A stretch of 64,000 bases of DNA. It comes from Kiritimatiellia bacterium. Its GTDB lineage: Bacteria > Verrucomicrobiota > Kiritimatiellia > UBA8416 > YA12-FULL-48-11. Shown one piece after another: positions 1 to 7,862 of this stretch. A program made the position numbers and the translations under genes. How positions within the stretch are numbered: position 1 is the first letter of the stretch; each line of letters opens with the position of its first letter. The notes under the pieces are model-generated. The model was not told the DNA's origin, ran no database searches, and saw nothing but the letters and a program-made list of their open reading frames with translations. The stretch covers positions 372,001 to 436,000 of the forward strand of contig JAQUPZ010000003.1 in NCBI GenBank assembly GCA_028716365.1, written 5' to 3'.

Positions 1-428
1 TTGCTCAGTTTCTTTTGCTGTTCTTCAATGTTTTTTTGTCTGGCCTCTTCAGCTTCTGCCAGGGCTTGTTCCATGTTGTTTAATCTTGCCGTTGCCTTTT
101 CCTGGTCAGTAAATTTGTCCACAATCATTACTTTTTTTTGCGATATTGCACTCCGGGGGAATTTCTTGGTTGTAGATCCCTCAGCTTTCCATGCTTTCTC
201 AGACGCGGCCATTGTTTTGTCCCATATTTTTGACTCACCGGCTATTTCTTCAAGCAGGGCTTTGTACTCAGTTTGAGAAACCAGTTTATAGGACAACATC
301 TTTGCATGATCAAAATACTTGACGATAAAGTATGTTTCCGGTTTTGCCTGTGCCGTAGTGTCGTCTGCGGCATGGCCGAGGATGGTGATTAATGAACATG
401 ATGCGGCAAGTATAATCAGTCTTTTCAT
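1..428 (-). CDS. Secreted hypothetical protein, 3' end outside window
   Basis: The reading frame is open from an ATG at 428 to the window edge (about 142 codons seen), with a GGAG Shine-Dalgarno just upstream at about 433-437. The N-terminus is Met-Lys-Arg followed by a short hydrophobic stretch (LIILAASCSLITILGHA), which looks like a Sec signal peptide. The rest is hydrophilic, and the visible end is rich in Glu, Gln, Lys and Ala, suggesting a coiled coil. I do not recognise the family. It lies 24 bp downstream of the NifU-like gene on the same strand and may be co-transcribed with it. Confidence 0.7.
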   Translation of the reverse strand, partial: MKRLIILAASCSLITILGHAADDTTAQAKPETYFIVKYFDHAKMLSYKLVSQTEYKALLEEIAGESKIWDKTMAASEKAWKAEGSTTKKFPRSAISQKKVMIVDKFTDQEKATARLNNMEQALAEAEEARQKNIEEQQKKLS

Positions 429-452
429 TTTGGCCTCCGTGTTCGTAAAATA

Positions 453-674
453 TTATTCTACTCTTTCGACAGTTATCTTTTCGTCTATTGTATCCCGAAG
501 ATCTTTTTCGATACCCTGTTTGATCGTAATAGATGCATGAGGACATCCACCGCATGCACCCCTGAGTTTCAGTTTCACATTTGTACCGGTAATTTCGACA
601 ACTTCCAGGTCTCCGCCGTCAGCCTGCAGCATGCCCCTTATCTCTTCGAGTCTCGCCCTGATTTTTTTTTCCAT
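453..674 (-). CDS. NifU C-terminal domain (Nfu-type) Fe-S scaffold protein
   Basis: A 73-residue protein consisting only of the NifU C-terminal domain. It has the family pattern LQADGGD near residues 16-22 and a CGGC motif (Cys41, Cys44) followed by PHASITIKQGIE. In this family the CxxC pair of two subunits holds a labile Fe-S cluster that is passed to apo-proteins in the cytoplasm. The length is normal for stand-alone bacterial Nfu domains. No other isc, suf or nif gene is in the window, so the partner system is unknown. Confidence 0.9.
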   Translation of the reverse strand: MEKKIRARLEEIRGMLQADGGDLEVVEITGTNVKLKLRGACGGCPHASITIKQGIEKDLRDTIDEKITVERVE

Positions 675-862
675 ATTTCTCTCTTAATTTTTAATTCGCA
701 TCTCTATAACATTAAACGTATAAACTAGAATAATTATTGCCGATCATCAAGGCAAAAACTGGAGTAATAAGTGGGAATTCATAAAGAACTTACATGAATG
801 GTAAAATGGCTGATTTAATGATATTATCAATAAAAAATTGCTAATGTATTTATGGAGGAGTT

Positions 863-1525
863 GTGGGGAAATTGATTGATGAAGATGATTACGGGCGGTT
901 ACGTGGCCGGATGATCGGGATTCTTCGCTCCGAATATAAGATCAGGAGTGAAGCGGTATTGGGCGCAATGTCGAAGATCAGGCGGCATGTATTTATTCCC
1001 GAGAAGGAACGGACCAGCTGTGATCCGTATGGCGATCATCCGTGCCCGATCGGCCACGATCAGACGATTTCGCAGCCTTTTATAGTAGCATATATGACCG
1101 AACGCCTGGATTTGAAAAAAGGTGAAAAAGTACTCGAAGTCGGCACGGGATCAGGTTACCAGGCGGCAGTTCTTGCAGAAATGGGTATTAATGTTTTCAG
1201 TGTAGAGATAATTCCGGAGCTTGCTGCGCAGGCCCGGAAGGTATTGGACGAGGAAGGATATACGAATGTACATATTTTAACCGGTGATGCTTATAAGGGT
1301 TGGCAACAACATTCACCTTATGATGCAGTGATAGTGACTTGCGGACCTGAAGAAATGCCTGATGAGCTTGTGATGCAACTTAAAGAAAATGGACGGATGA
1401 TCCTGCCGGTTGGAGTGGATGTGCAGCAGCTTGTTATTGTGCGAAAGAAGGACGGCAAAGTGAGTCGGGAAAATGATATCTTGGTGCGGTTTGTTCCTAT
1501 GATTTCCGGGAAGGTCAGTAAATGA
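863..1525 (+). CDS. pcm: Protein-L-isoaspartate O-methyltransferase
   Basis: A 220-residue SAM-dependent methyltransferase that repairs isoaspartyl residues in aged proteins. It shows the family motif IGHDQTISQP at about 63-72 and the SAM-binding loop LEVGTGSGYQ at 91-100, with usual length. The start is GTG at 863, preceded by a strong GGAGGAG at about 854-860. It overlaps the acylphosphatase gene by 4 bp (ATGA), so the two are translationally coupled. The 188-bp divergent gap to the Nfu gene must hold both promoters. Confidence 0.93.
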   Translation: MGKLIDEDDYGRLRGRMIGILRSEYKIRSEAVLGAMSKIRRHVFIPEKERTSCDPYGDHPCPIGHDQTISQPFIVAYMTERLDLKKGEKVLEVGTGSGYQAAVLAEMGINVFSVEIIPELAAQARKVLDEEGYTNVHILTGDAYKGWQQHSPYDAVIVTCGPEEMPDELVMQLKENGRMILPVGVDVQQLVIVRKKDGKVSRENDILVRFVPMISGKVSK

Positions 1526-1797
1526 AGAAAAAAGCGCATTTTATTATTCAGGGCCGTGTCCAGGGGGTCTGTTACAGAATGTATGCTTGTGAAGAAGCGG
1601 AACGTCTTGGATTGGCTGGTTGGGTAAGGAATAAAGCTGATGGCACTGTCGAAATTGTTGCCGAAGGCGAGGAGAATGACTTGGCGGCATTCTTGTGCTG
1701 GTGCAGGCGCGGTCCATCGTATGCGAAAGTAACGGGAATAATAGAAAAATATTCTGATGTTACTGGTGAGTTCGATGAATTCATGATAACCGGATAG
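1522..1797 (+). CDS. acyP: Acylphosphatase
   Basis: A 91-residue protein with the full acylphosphatase pattern: GRVQGVCYR with the phosphate-binding Arg19, and GWVRNKADG with catalytic Asn37. It hydrolyses carboxyl-phosphate bonds such as acetyl phosphate or 1,3-bisphosphoglycerate. Its start codon overlaps the pcm stop. Acetyl phosphate is also the intermediate of the AckA-PduL fusion at 2850-5168, but the two loci are on opposite strands and no direct link can be shown. Confidence 0.92.
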   Translation: MKKKAHFIIQGRVQGVCYRMYACEEAERLGLAGWVRNKADGTVEIVAEGEENDLAAFLCWCRRGPSYAKVTGIIEKYSDVTGEFDEFMITG

Positions 1798-1831
1798 GGA
1801 AACAAAATGATGAAGGGCGAAACGGAAATCG

Positions 1832-2083
1832 ATGAATGATCTGGAAAAGATTGCAGTATTGGAAAACGAAGTACAGGCGAGGGTCCTGGAAAGTCTGCTC
1901 AAAGATCGTGGAATTCCGTTTATCTTTAAAAGTTATCATGATCTTGCGCTGGATGGATTATACCAGGTTTCGAAGGGGTGGGGGCATATTGAAGCACCAG
2001 TTGATTTCAAAGAGGAAATACTGGAAATAATCCAATCAATGAATAAAGAAGCTGCTGAGGACAATTCCCGAAACCACACTTGA
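1832..2083 (+). CDS. Small DUF2007-like putative signal-transducing protein
   Basis: An 83-residue protein. The N-terminal pattern (LEKIAVLENEVQARVLESLL, then RGIPF) resembles DUF2007 proteins, where a short beta-alpha-beta fold reads as 'change in residues A to L, then a ligand-like loop'. No catalytic motif is visible. It follows acyP by 34 bp and probably ends the pcm-acyP transcript. The tail overlaps the proposed tmRNA promoter. Family assignment is by pattern only. Confidence 0.7.
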   Translation: MNDLEKIAVLENEVQARVLESLLKDRGIPFIFKSYHDLALDGLYQVSKGWGHIEAPVDFKEEILEIIQSMNKEAAEDNSRNHT

Positions 2084-2108
2084 TTCCTCTGGGAATATAG
2101 AGGATAAT
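2080..2108 (+). promoter_or_regulatory. Predicted sigma70-type promoter of tmRNA
   Basis: TTGATT (2080-2085), a 17-bp spacer and GATAAT (2103-2108). Initiation about 7 bp downstream would give a short 5' leader removed by RNase P at 2124. It overlaps the last codons of the upstream gene. Confidence 0.5.
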
Positions 2109-2123
2109 TCTTTTGTAAAGTAT

Positions 2124-2479
2124 GGGGGCGACTGGTTTCGACGTGTTGGTTGAAGCTGCAGTTGCGCGCCGAGGACTCCGGTTGGCCTCGTTAAAAATCC
2201 GGAAACACAACATAAAGGCCAACGAAGAATTGGCTCTCGCGGCCTAATTACGCCGTGACGTCTCGCCGCTGATATCTGCTAGGCGGAGTGAGGCGACGAC
2301 AGCAGGTTAGCCAGTAACCGGGTGGCCGGGATTACTGGTGAAACACTCTCGTGGCCGCTGGCTGTTGTAATGGCCTGTCTGTCGGCAGTTACAATGGCGA
2401 GATTAAATGACAGGACACGCGCGTAGATGCTGTTGTGACTCCATCGCGGACGGGGGTTCAATTCCCCCCGCCTCCACCA
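2124..2479 (+). ncRNA. ssrA: Transfer-messenger RNA (tmRNA)
   Basis: A 356-nt one-piece tmRNA. The 5' end GGGGGCGA pairs with CGCCTCC next to the encoded ACCA end, forming a 7-bp acceptor stem with one G-U. The T-arm sequence GGGGGTTCAATTCCCC lies near the 3' end and the 5' part carries GACTGGTTTCGACG typical of tmRNA. The tag frame runs from GCC at 2218 to TAA at 2245-2247 and encodes ANEELALAA, a normal protease-targeting tag ending in Ala-Ala. It rescues stalled ribosomes together with SmpB. Confidence 0.97.
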
Positions 2480-2549
2480 GCCTTCGCTCGCAGGTAGCGG
2501 AGAGCAAAGGCTGTCACGCCGTAGTCCCGACTCGCTTCGAGGGCGGGAC
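2479..2549 (+). repeat. Two REP-like hairpins between tmRNA and GIY-YIG gene
   Basis: Two consecutive hairpins. The first uses AGCCTT near 2479 and AAGGCT ending at 2512. The second pairs GTCCCG (2524-2529) with CGGGAC (2544-2549), with inner CTCG/CGAG around a CTT loop. This arrangement directly upstream of a small GIY-YIG gene may be a repeat unit rather than a plain terminator, because no T-run follows. Confidence 0.55.
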
Positions 2550-2590
2550 GAAGGTGGACATAATATTCCGTTGCGAGGCTACTGCTTGGC

Positions 2591-2812
2591 ATGCCAGTTA
2601 CAAAATATCATTACGTATATATCATCTCCAGCAGGCAGGATCCATCTCGCTACTATACTGGATGTACTGAGAACATACATCAACGTATGAAGAAACATAA
2701 CGACGGTGATTGTCCTCATACCGCCAAATTCAAACCATGGAGATTGGAAACTTGTATTGCTTTTCGACACAAAGATAAGGCGATTGCCTTTGAAGCGTAT
2801 CTGAAATCATGA
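2591..2812 (+). CDS. GIY-YIG domain protein, probably C-terminally truncated
   Basis: A 73-residue small GIY-YIG (UPF0213-like) putative nuclease: YVYI at the N-terminus, then YYTG, then IHQRMKKHN with the conserved Arg. The frame stops at TGA (2810-2812) right after YLKS. Reading through this codon, the next ten codons give SGREFARRHF and then a second TGA ending at 2845, which matches the usual C-terminal pattern KSGSGRxFxxRH of the family. So a glycine codon appears to have become a stop, removing 11 residues. The core catalytic part is intact. Other genes here use TGA as stop. Confidence 0.75.
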   Translation: MPVTKYHYVYIISSRQDPSRYYTGCTENIHQRMKKHNDGDCPHTAKFKPWRLETCIAFRHKDKAIAFEAYLKS

Positions 2813-2849
2813 TCCGGCAGGGAATTTGCCCGTAGACATTTCTGATCTT

Positions 2850-5168
2850 TCAATTCCTGCCCTGGATACCCTCAATAAAGCCCTGGTTTCCTGTCTTGAT
2901 GTCGGCGGCATTGGCTTCATCGGTGTCTATATGCATGGCAAGTTTGAAGTTGGGGTGGACCCGGACGAGGATATCACCGAAAATCAGTTCCCGGTTTCCG
3001 CCCACCACCCTGACGCGAACAACATACTTGTCTCTTAAGCCATACCTGAGCGCATCTTCTGGTGGCATGTGAATATGGCGCATAGCGCATATCACTCCCT
3101 TGTCCAGTACAACTTTCCCGACAGTACCTTCGATAGTCAGGCCCGGCGTGCCATTGAGGTCGCCAGATTCACGGACAGGGGGATGAATTCCAAGCTGGAA
3201 TTGTTCGGTCATCGAAATTTCAACCTGTGTGGCTTTACGTGCGGGTCCGAGCACTCGCACTCGTTCGACTTTGCCTTTTGGTCCGACCAGAACAACTTTT
3301 TCGTTGCATGCAAACTGACCGGGCTGGGAAAGATCCGAAGCCTTCGTAAGCTTGTATCCCGCGCCGAAAAGGGCCTCAACGTGTTCCTGGCTGAGGTGTA
3401 CGTGGTGAGCAGATACTTCTATCGGGATTGGCGTGTTGCGCTGGGTTTCAAGAATACCGGTAATATAACGGCTGCTCAACGTCCTGATAGTTTCACGGGC
3501 AATCATGAGCTCTTCATTGGTTGGGACAACAATGACACGGATTGTGGAATCGGCAGTTGAAATATCAACTGCTTCTGCAGGCGATGCCGCGTTGCGGTTC
3601 TTCTCCTCGTCAAGCGTTATTCCCATGCAGGTCAGTCCCTGACATGCCAGTGAGCGCACGCCCGCACTGCCCTGTCCGATTCCACCTGTGAAAATAACGG
3701 CATCAAGCCCGTTCATTGCGGCAACATACGCACCAATATATTTCCTGACCCGGTAACAGAATGTTTTGAAAGCAAGAAGTGAACGGTGATCGCCTTCCCT
3801 GGCGGCTTTTTCTATTTCACGCATATCATTGGACAGGCCGGAAATACCGAGTAACCCGCTTTTCTTGTTGAGCAGTTCATCTGCCTGTTCCACCGTCATA
3901 TTTTCAGTTCGCATAAGGTGGATGATTACCGCCGGGTCCATATCTCCAGCGCGTGTTCCCATGATGAGCCCTTCGGCCGGTGTAAGCCCCATGCTGGTAT
4001 CAACCGACCGGCCGTGGTCAATCGCGCACATGGATGCACCGTTGCCAAGGTGGCACGAAATCAACTCCAATTCGTTGAAAGACCTCTTGAGAAATTCGGC
4101 GGCCTTGAGCGCCACGTAGCTATGCGACATCCCGTGGAAACCATAGCGCCTGATATGTTTCTTTTCGTAATAGTCATACGGGAGACCATACAGGTACGCA
4201 TAGGGAGGTATTGTCTGGTGAAATGATGTATCGAATACTGCTATCTGGACCGCATGGGGACAGGCGCGTCTTGCTTCCCGGATGCCGGTTACATTGACAG
4301 GATTGTGGAGAGGCGCAAGCATGGCCAGCTTTTCGATTTCCTGCAGGACGGTGTCGGTGATTATTTCGGCGCCGGAAAAACGATCGCCACCGTGTACAAC
4401 GCGGTGCCCGATCGCTTCTATATTTGCGACTGGAGTTCCAGTGCGTGCAAGTTCCTCTAACATGGCGTTGAATGCTTCTGTATGTGTTCCTTTCGGAAGG
4501 TCACGTTTCTGTTCTTTGTTTTGAAACCAGTGCGACTGGCGGGTACCTTCAGCACCTATCCGTTCTACGATCCCCCGGGTATTGTTGGTTTCATCTGCGG
4601 TGTCGAATAAATTGTATTTAAGCGAGGACGAACCGCAGTTAATGACGAGGATCCGCATGGGGTGTTCTGTTTTCAGGTGTAATCCGTAGGGATCACTGCT
4701 TCTTGCCACAGCCTTGGCATCCAGTTCACGGTTATCCTCCTCCATTGGGACTAAACGCGAACGCTTCGCGAAAAGGCGCGAGAGATACTTTATTGCAGAA
4801 GGATTGGTTACAATCTGCGTGGAAAAGATATCCGTTGGAACAAACAGTGCCTTGCACCTGGTGATACCTATTACATCGGCCAGAGTACGGTCACCGGTAA
4901 GAAGCGCCATCTCCCCGAAAATATCACCTGTTTTGAGCTCTGCTATTCGCCTGCGGATACCGGCATTATCAACGGATGACACTTCGGCTTTACCGTTCAG
5001 GATAACTCCAAGAAAATGTCCTTCATCACCGAATTCAATAATGGCCTCGTTGGGTTCGAACGTGGAAACTTTTGAGCCGTCAATCAGCTTGTTCAGGCTA
5101 ATATCATCGAAGTCGGCAAACAATGCCGTGTTCTTTCGCAAGAATTCCATAAGGGCAGAACGTTCCAT
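2850..5168 (-). CDS. Trifunctional fusion: cyclic-nucleotide-binding domain, acetate kinase, PduL-type phosphotransacylase
   Basis: Residues 5-125 form a cyclic-nucleotide-binding domain with the cassette GDIFGEMALLTGDRTLAD. Residues 171-565 are a complete acetate kinase: MRILVINCGSSSLKYN, HRVVHGGDRF, DTSFHQ, GFHGMSH and TRAGDMDP. Residues 577-772 are a PduL phosphotransacylase with the metal-ligand motifs HHVHLS and RHIHMP and a late HPNFKLAMHID. Together the two enzymes convert acetate, ATP and CoA to acetyl-CoA through acetyl phosphate, or the reverse. I chose ATG 5168, preceded by AAGGAGA at 6 nt; a GTG at 5192 would add 8 residues and overlap cysK. It lies 20 bp after cysK, so the two are likely co-transcribed. 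CoA and ATP specificity is inferred from the families. Confidence 0.9.
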   Translation of the reverse strand: MERSALMEFLRKNTALFADFDDISLNKLIDGSKVSTFEPNEAIIEFGDEGHFLGVILNGKAEVSSVDNAGIRRRIAELKTGDIFGEMALLTGDRTLADVIGITRCKALFVPTDIFSTQIVTNPSAIKYLSRLFAKRSRLVPMEEDNRELDAKAVARSSDPYGLHLKTEHPMRILVINCGSSSLKYNLFDTADETNNTRGIVERIGAEGTRQSHWFQNKEQKRDLPKGTHTEAFNAMLEELARTGTPVANIEAIGHRVVHGGDRFSGAEIITDTVLQEIEKLAMLAPLHNPVNVTGIREARRACPHAVQIAVFDTSFHQTIPPYAYLYGLPYDYYEKKHIRRYGFHGMSHSYVALKAAEFLKRSFNELELISCHLGNGASMCAIDHGRSVDTSMGLTPAEGLIMGTRAGDMDPAVIIHLMRTENMTVEQADELLNKKSGLLGISGLSNDMREIEKAAREGDHRSLLAFKTFCYRVRKYIGAYVAAMNGLDAVIFTGGIGQGSAGVRSLACQGLTCMGITLDEEKNRNAASPAEAVDISTADSTIRVIVVPTNEELMIARETIRTLSSRYITGILETQRNTPIPIEVSAHHVHLSQEHVEALFGAGYKLTKASDLSQPGQFACNEKVVLVGPKGKVERVRVLGPARKATQVEISMTEQFQLGIHPPVRESGDLNGTPGLTIEGTVGKVVLDKGVICAMRHIHMPPEDALRYGLRDKYVVRVRVVGGNRELIFGDILVRVHPNFKLAMHIDTDEANAADIKTGNQGFIEGIQGRN

Positions 5169-5188
5169 GAAGTTCTCCTTAACCGCGC

Positions 5189-6076
5189 TCACATGAGAGC
5201 GGTACTGAAATAACGTTCGGCGCGATCCGGCAGCACTGTGGTGATGTTACCTTTGATGCGTTTGGCCATCTGACGGGCGGCCCACACGTTCGCTCCTGAT
5301 GAAATACCGACAAGCAGGCCAAAGTCGCGGCCCAACTGGCGGGTTGTCTCGATTGCATCTTCATCTGTGACTTCAATTACCTCGTCCACCATCGATACAT
5401 CGAGGATCGCAGGTATAAAGCCGTCGCCTATGCCCTGAATCTGGTGCAGGCCAGGCTCGTGGCCGAGAATCGCAGATACATTCTTCGGTTCGACTGCAAC
5501 TCTACGCGCGTCAGGTTTGTGTTCGAGAAGGAATTTGCCGATACCCTGCAGAGTACCGCCACTGCCGACACCAGCCACAAAACCTGCAATGTCGCCATTC
5601 ATTTGGTGCCACAGTTCGTGCGCGGTTTCTTCGTAGTGTACGCGGGGATTGTCCGGATTTTCAAACTGCTGCGGAACGAATATGCGCGGGTCTTCGGCAC
5701 GCATTTCGTCAACACGCTTCACTGCGCCGGCGATACCTTCCTTGGCAGGGATCAGGATCAGGTCAGCACCCAGGCACTTGATGAGCTTTTTGCGCTCTTC
5801 GCTCATATTCTCCGGCATGACGATACGTACCTTGTAACCCTTGAGTCTGCCGACGAGTGCTACCCCAATTCCTGTGTTACCGGATGTTGGTTCAACAATA
5901 ATGGAGTCGGAATGCAGTTTTCCATCGCGTTCGGCACCCTCGATCATGGCTAACGCTACACGGTCCTTGATACTGCCACCCGGGTTGAGGAACTCGGCCT
6001 TGGCATAGATATTCTCGTTCTTGAGACGAATCAAAGGTGTGTTGCCAATCAGGTGCAGAACGTTGTCGGTTTGCAT
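5189..6076 (-). CDS. cysK: Cysteine synthase (O-acetylserine sulfhydrylase)
   Basis: A 295-residue PLP enzyme making cysteine and acetate from O-acetylserine and sulfide. The PLP lysine is Lys37 in NPGGSIKDR; the substrate loop is TSGNTG at 64-69; the phosphate-binding loop is GSGGT at 171-175. Length is slightly below the usual 300-310. It is the first gene of a two-gene unit with the CNB-AckA-PduL fusion. The acetate it releases is a substrate of that fusion. CysK and CysM are hard to separate by motif alone. Confidence 0.93.
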   Translation of the reverse strand: MQTDNVLHLIGNTPLIRLKNENIYAKAEFLNPGGSIKDRVALAMIEGAERDGKLHSDSIIVEPTSGNTGIGVALVGRLKGYKVRIVMPENMSEERKKLIKCLGADLILIPAKEGIAGAVKRVDEMRAEDPRIFVPQQFENPDNPRVHYEETAHELWHQMNGDIAGFVAGVGSGGTLQGIGKFLLEHKPDARRVAVEPKNVSAILGHEPGLHQIQGIGDGFIPAILDVSMVDEVIEVTDEDAIETTRQLGRDFGLLVGISSGANVWAARQMAKRIKGNITTVLPDRAERYFSTALM

Positions 6077-6141
6077 AGTATCCTCAAAGAATTCCCAGTT
6101 ATCTCGATGTCATAATACAATATTATTACGATGATAAGTTC

Positions 6142-6170
6142 ATTCTCACACTGTGATCTGAGTTTGTCAA
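6142..6170 (-). promoter_or_regulatory. Predicted promoter of cysK operon
   Basis: On the minus strand TTGACA (6170-6165), a 17-bp spacer and GAGAAT (6147-6142). This gives a 5' leader of about 60 nt before the cysK ATG. It is divergent from the plus-strand promoter at 6210-6237. Confidence 0.5.
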
Positions 6171-6209
6171 GTCGTGTACAGGATTACGTCGAGAACACCT
6201 TCTGAGAGA

Positions 6210-6237
6210 TTGACACCTATCGCGTTTCATATAGAAT
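6210..6237 (+). promoter_or_regulatory. Predicted promoter of GH99-like gene, shares motif with 7652-7681
   Basis: TTGACA (6210-6215), 16-bp spacer, TAGAAT (6232-6237). The spacer contains TCGCGTTTC four bases after the -35 element. The same TTGACA-N4-TCGCGTTTC arrangement occurs at 7652 in front of the next plus-strand gene. Confidence 0.5.
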
Positions 6238-6348
6238 CCTACAACATAAGAATCGGATTGTGTAATATATAACAAGACAGGGAAATCCTTGGCGGGTCCC
6301 AGCCGAAAGTAACCGGGCGAAGAAAAGTTACCATTGAAGGACTATTAT

Positions 6349-7587
6349 ATGATTGATCAGCAGATGGACCGTCGCAACTTTATGCGGATCGTGGGAAAGT
6401 CTGCTGGTACCGTTGCGGCTTGTTGTCTTGGAGCAGTCTCAGCAATGAACGGGCGGGCGGACGAGGAAACTCGCAAGGGACGTCCGAATATCGTGGCGAT
6501 CTATTACCCTCACTGGCACAACTATGATCACGGGAGCGCATGGAAAGGGGAAGGGTGGACCGAATGGGAGGGCGTGAAAGCGGCAATCCCGCGTTTTTCA
6601 GGACATCAACAGCCAAAGAAACCAGTATGGGGTTATTTCGATGAAAGTGATCCGGCATGGGCTGATCGGGAAATCAGCCTCGCTGCCGATCATGGAATTG
6701 ATGTGTTCCTTTACTGCTGGTATTGGTATAGCGGTGTGAGGAATATGGAGGAGGCGCTCGAAAAAGGTTTCCTGCAGGCCCCGAATCGCAATCGTATGAA
6801 GTTTGCCCTGATGTGGGCGAATCACGACCGGCGGGATCAATTCTGCCCGGAGTTTGGCAAACCACGAAATGTATGGCTTCCATCCAGACACTCGCCACAT
6901 GATCTTGAACGTATGATTGATTACTGTATAGAACATTACTTTCGACAACCCACCTATTGGAGGGTAAACGGAGAACTGTTCTTTAGTGTTTTTGAAGCGA
7001 TGAAGTTCGTCGAACAGCTTGGAGGACCGCATGAAACCAGTGCGTTGCTAAAAAAAATAGACACCCGACTGCATCAGGTAAATCTGCCGTCAATTCACTG
7101 GAATGCGATGCTATCGGATCCCAAGGCCGTCGAAACGGTCAAGCAAGCCGGGTTTCAAAGTACAAGCAGATACAACGTAAATACCGCTAACAAAGCCCAG
7201 CCGGATTTTACCGAGAAATACGAAGATGTAATGGAAGCCCACCGTGTTCATTGGGGAAAAATGTCAGCATCATCGCTTGTAAATCTTCCAGTGGTAACGA
7301 TGGGCTGGGATGTCACGCCCAGGTGTCGCCGGGACATTCCATGGCCGTTTCCTCGCCGCGAGTATCCCTACGTGCCCGTGGTGGTAGGTAATACCCCCGA
7401 ACTTTACGAGCAGCTATTGCGCGGTGCCGCACGGCATATAGAGAGTGATACGCGAAAGCCATTTGCCGTTGTGCTTAATGCCTGGAACGAGTGGACCGAG
7501 GGCGGCTACCTGCTTCCCGAGGAACGAACCGGTACGGGGTATCTTGCGGCAATTAAACGGACATTTGGCGGGTCGGACCGTCAATAA
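6349..7587 (+). CDS. Exported glycoside hydrolase family 99-like (WbsX-type) protein
   Basis: A 412-residue protein starting at ATG 6349 (GAAGGA at 7 nt; an upstream in-frame TTG at 6334 has no comparable site). The N-terminus has DRRNFMRIVGKSAG followed by an Ala-rich segment, a Tat-like signal. The mature part shows the WbsX/GH99-like hallmarks: IVAIYYPHWH, GWTEWEGVK, a HQQPKKPVWGYF block, FLYCWYWYSG, and near the end LNAWNEWTEGGYLLPE. Such domains are thought to act on or build surface polysaccharides; substrate unknown. It stands alone between cysK and the next signal-bearing sugar protein. Confidence 0.85.
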   Translation: MIDQQMDRRNFMRIVGKSAGTVAACCLGAVSAMNGRADEETRKGRPNIVAIYYPHWHNYDHGSAWKGEGWTEWEGVKAAIPRFSGHQQPKKPVWGYFDESDPAWADREISLAADHGIDVFLYCWYWYSGVRNMEEALEKGFLQAPNRNRMKFALMWANHDRRDQFCPEFGKPRNVWLPSRHSPHDLERMIDYCIEHYFRQPTYWRVNGELFFSVFEAMKFVEQLGGPHETSALLKKIDTRLHQVNLPSIHWNAMLSDPKAVETVKQAGFQSTSRYNVNTANKAQPDFTEKYEDVMEAHRVHWGKMSASSLVNLPVVTMGWDVTPRCRRDIPWPFPRREYPYVPVVVGNTPELYEQLLRGAARHIESDTRKPFAVVLNAWNEWTEGGYLLPEERTGTGYLAAIKRTFGGSDRQ

Positions 7588-7651
7588 ATGTAATACTTAT
7601 CCTGTAAAAGTCCTTTTTCCTACAAGCTTCTGTAAATTGTTCACTTAGCCG

Positions 7652-7681
7652 TTGACATCCGTCGCGTTTCTGAAATAAAAT
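7652..7681 (+). promoter_or_regulatory. Predicted promoter of the Tat-signal sugar-isomerase-like gene
   Basis: TTGACA (7652-7657), 18-bp spacer, TAAAAT (7676-7681). The spacer holds TCGCGTTTC at the same distance from the -35 element as in the 6210 promoter. It leaves a leader of roughly 175 nt before ATG 7863; I see no clear riboswitch in it. Confidence 0.45.
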
Positions 7682-7862
7682 TTAAAAAATAAAATGCGAA
7701 TATGAGATTTATTTATGTGTTTTCAGAAAGAGCAGTTTCCGGCTTTCCTAAATTTTTTTACGGCAACTTCCGGTAGTAGCTCGTGGACTTCTGCCGGTTG
7801 TTCAAACTGCGGCCGCAGGTGATCTAAAACTATAGTCAACCCAACCACGGAAGGAGTTTGTC

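Noticed and set aside
1318..1902. 194-codon minus-strand open frame opposite pcm, acyP and the DUF2007-like gene
   Set aside because: It runs antisense to three well-supported genes with tight coupling and shows no family motif.
2407..2670. 87-codon open frame over the tmRNA 3' half and hairpins
   Set aside because: It overlaps the tmRNA T-arm and acceptor end and has no protein-like composition.
2810..2812. TGA decoded as glycine (code 25) in the GIY-YIG gene
   Set aside because: Pcm, IlvB-region and other genes end at TGA with no sensible read-through, so standard termination applies.
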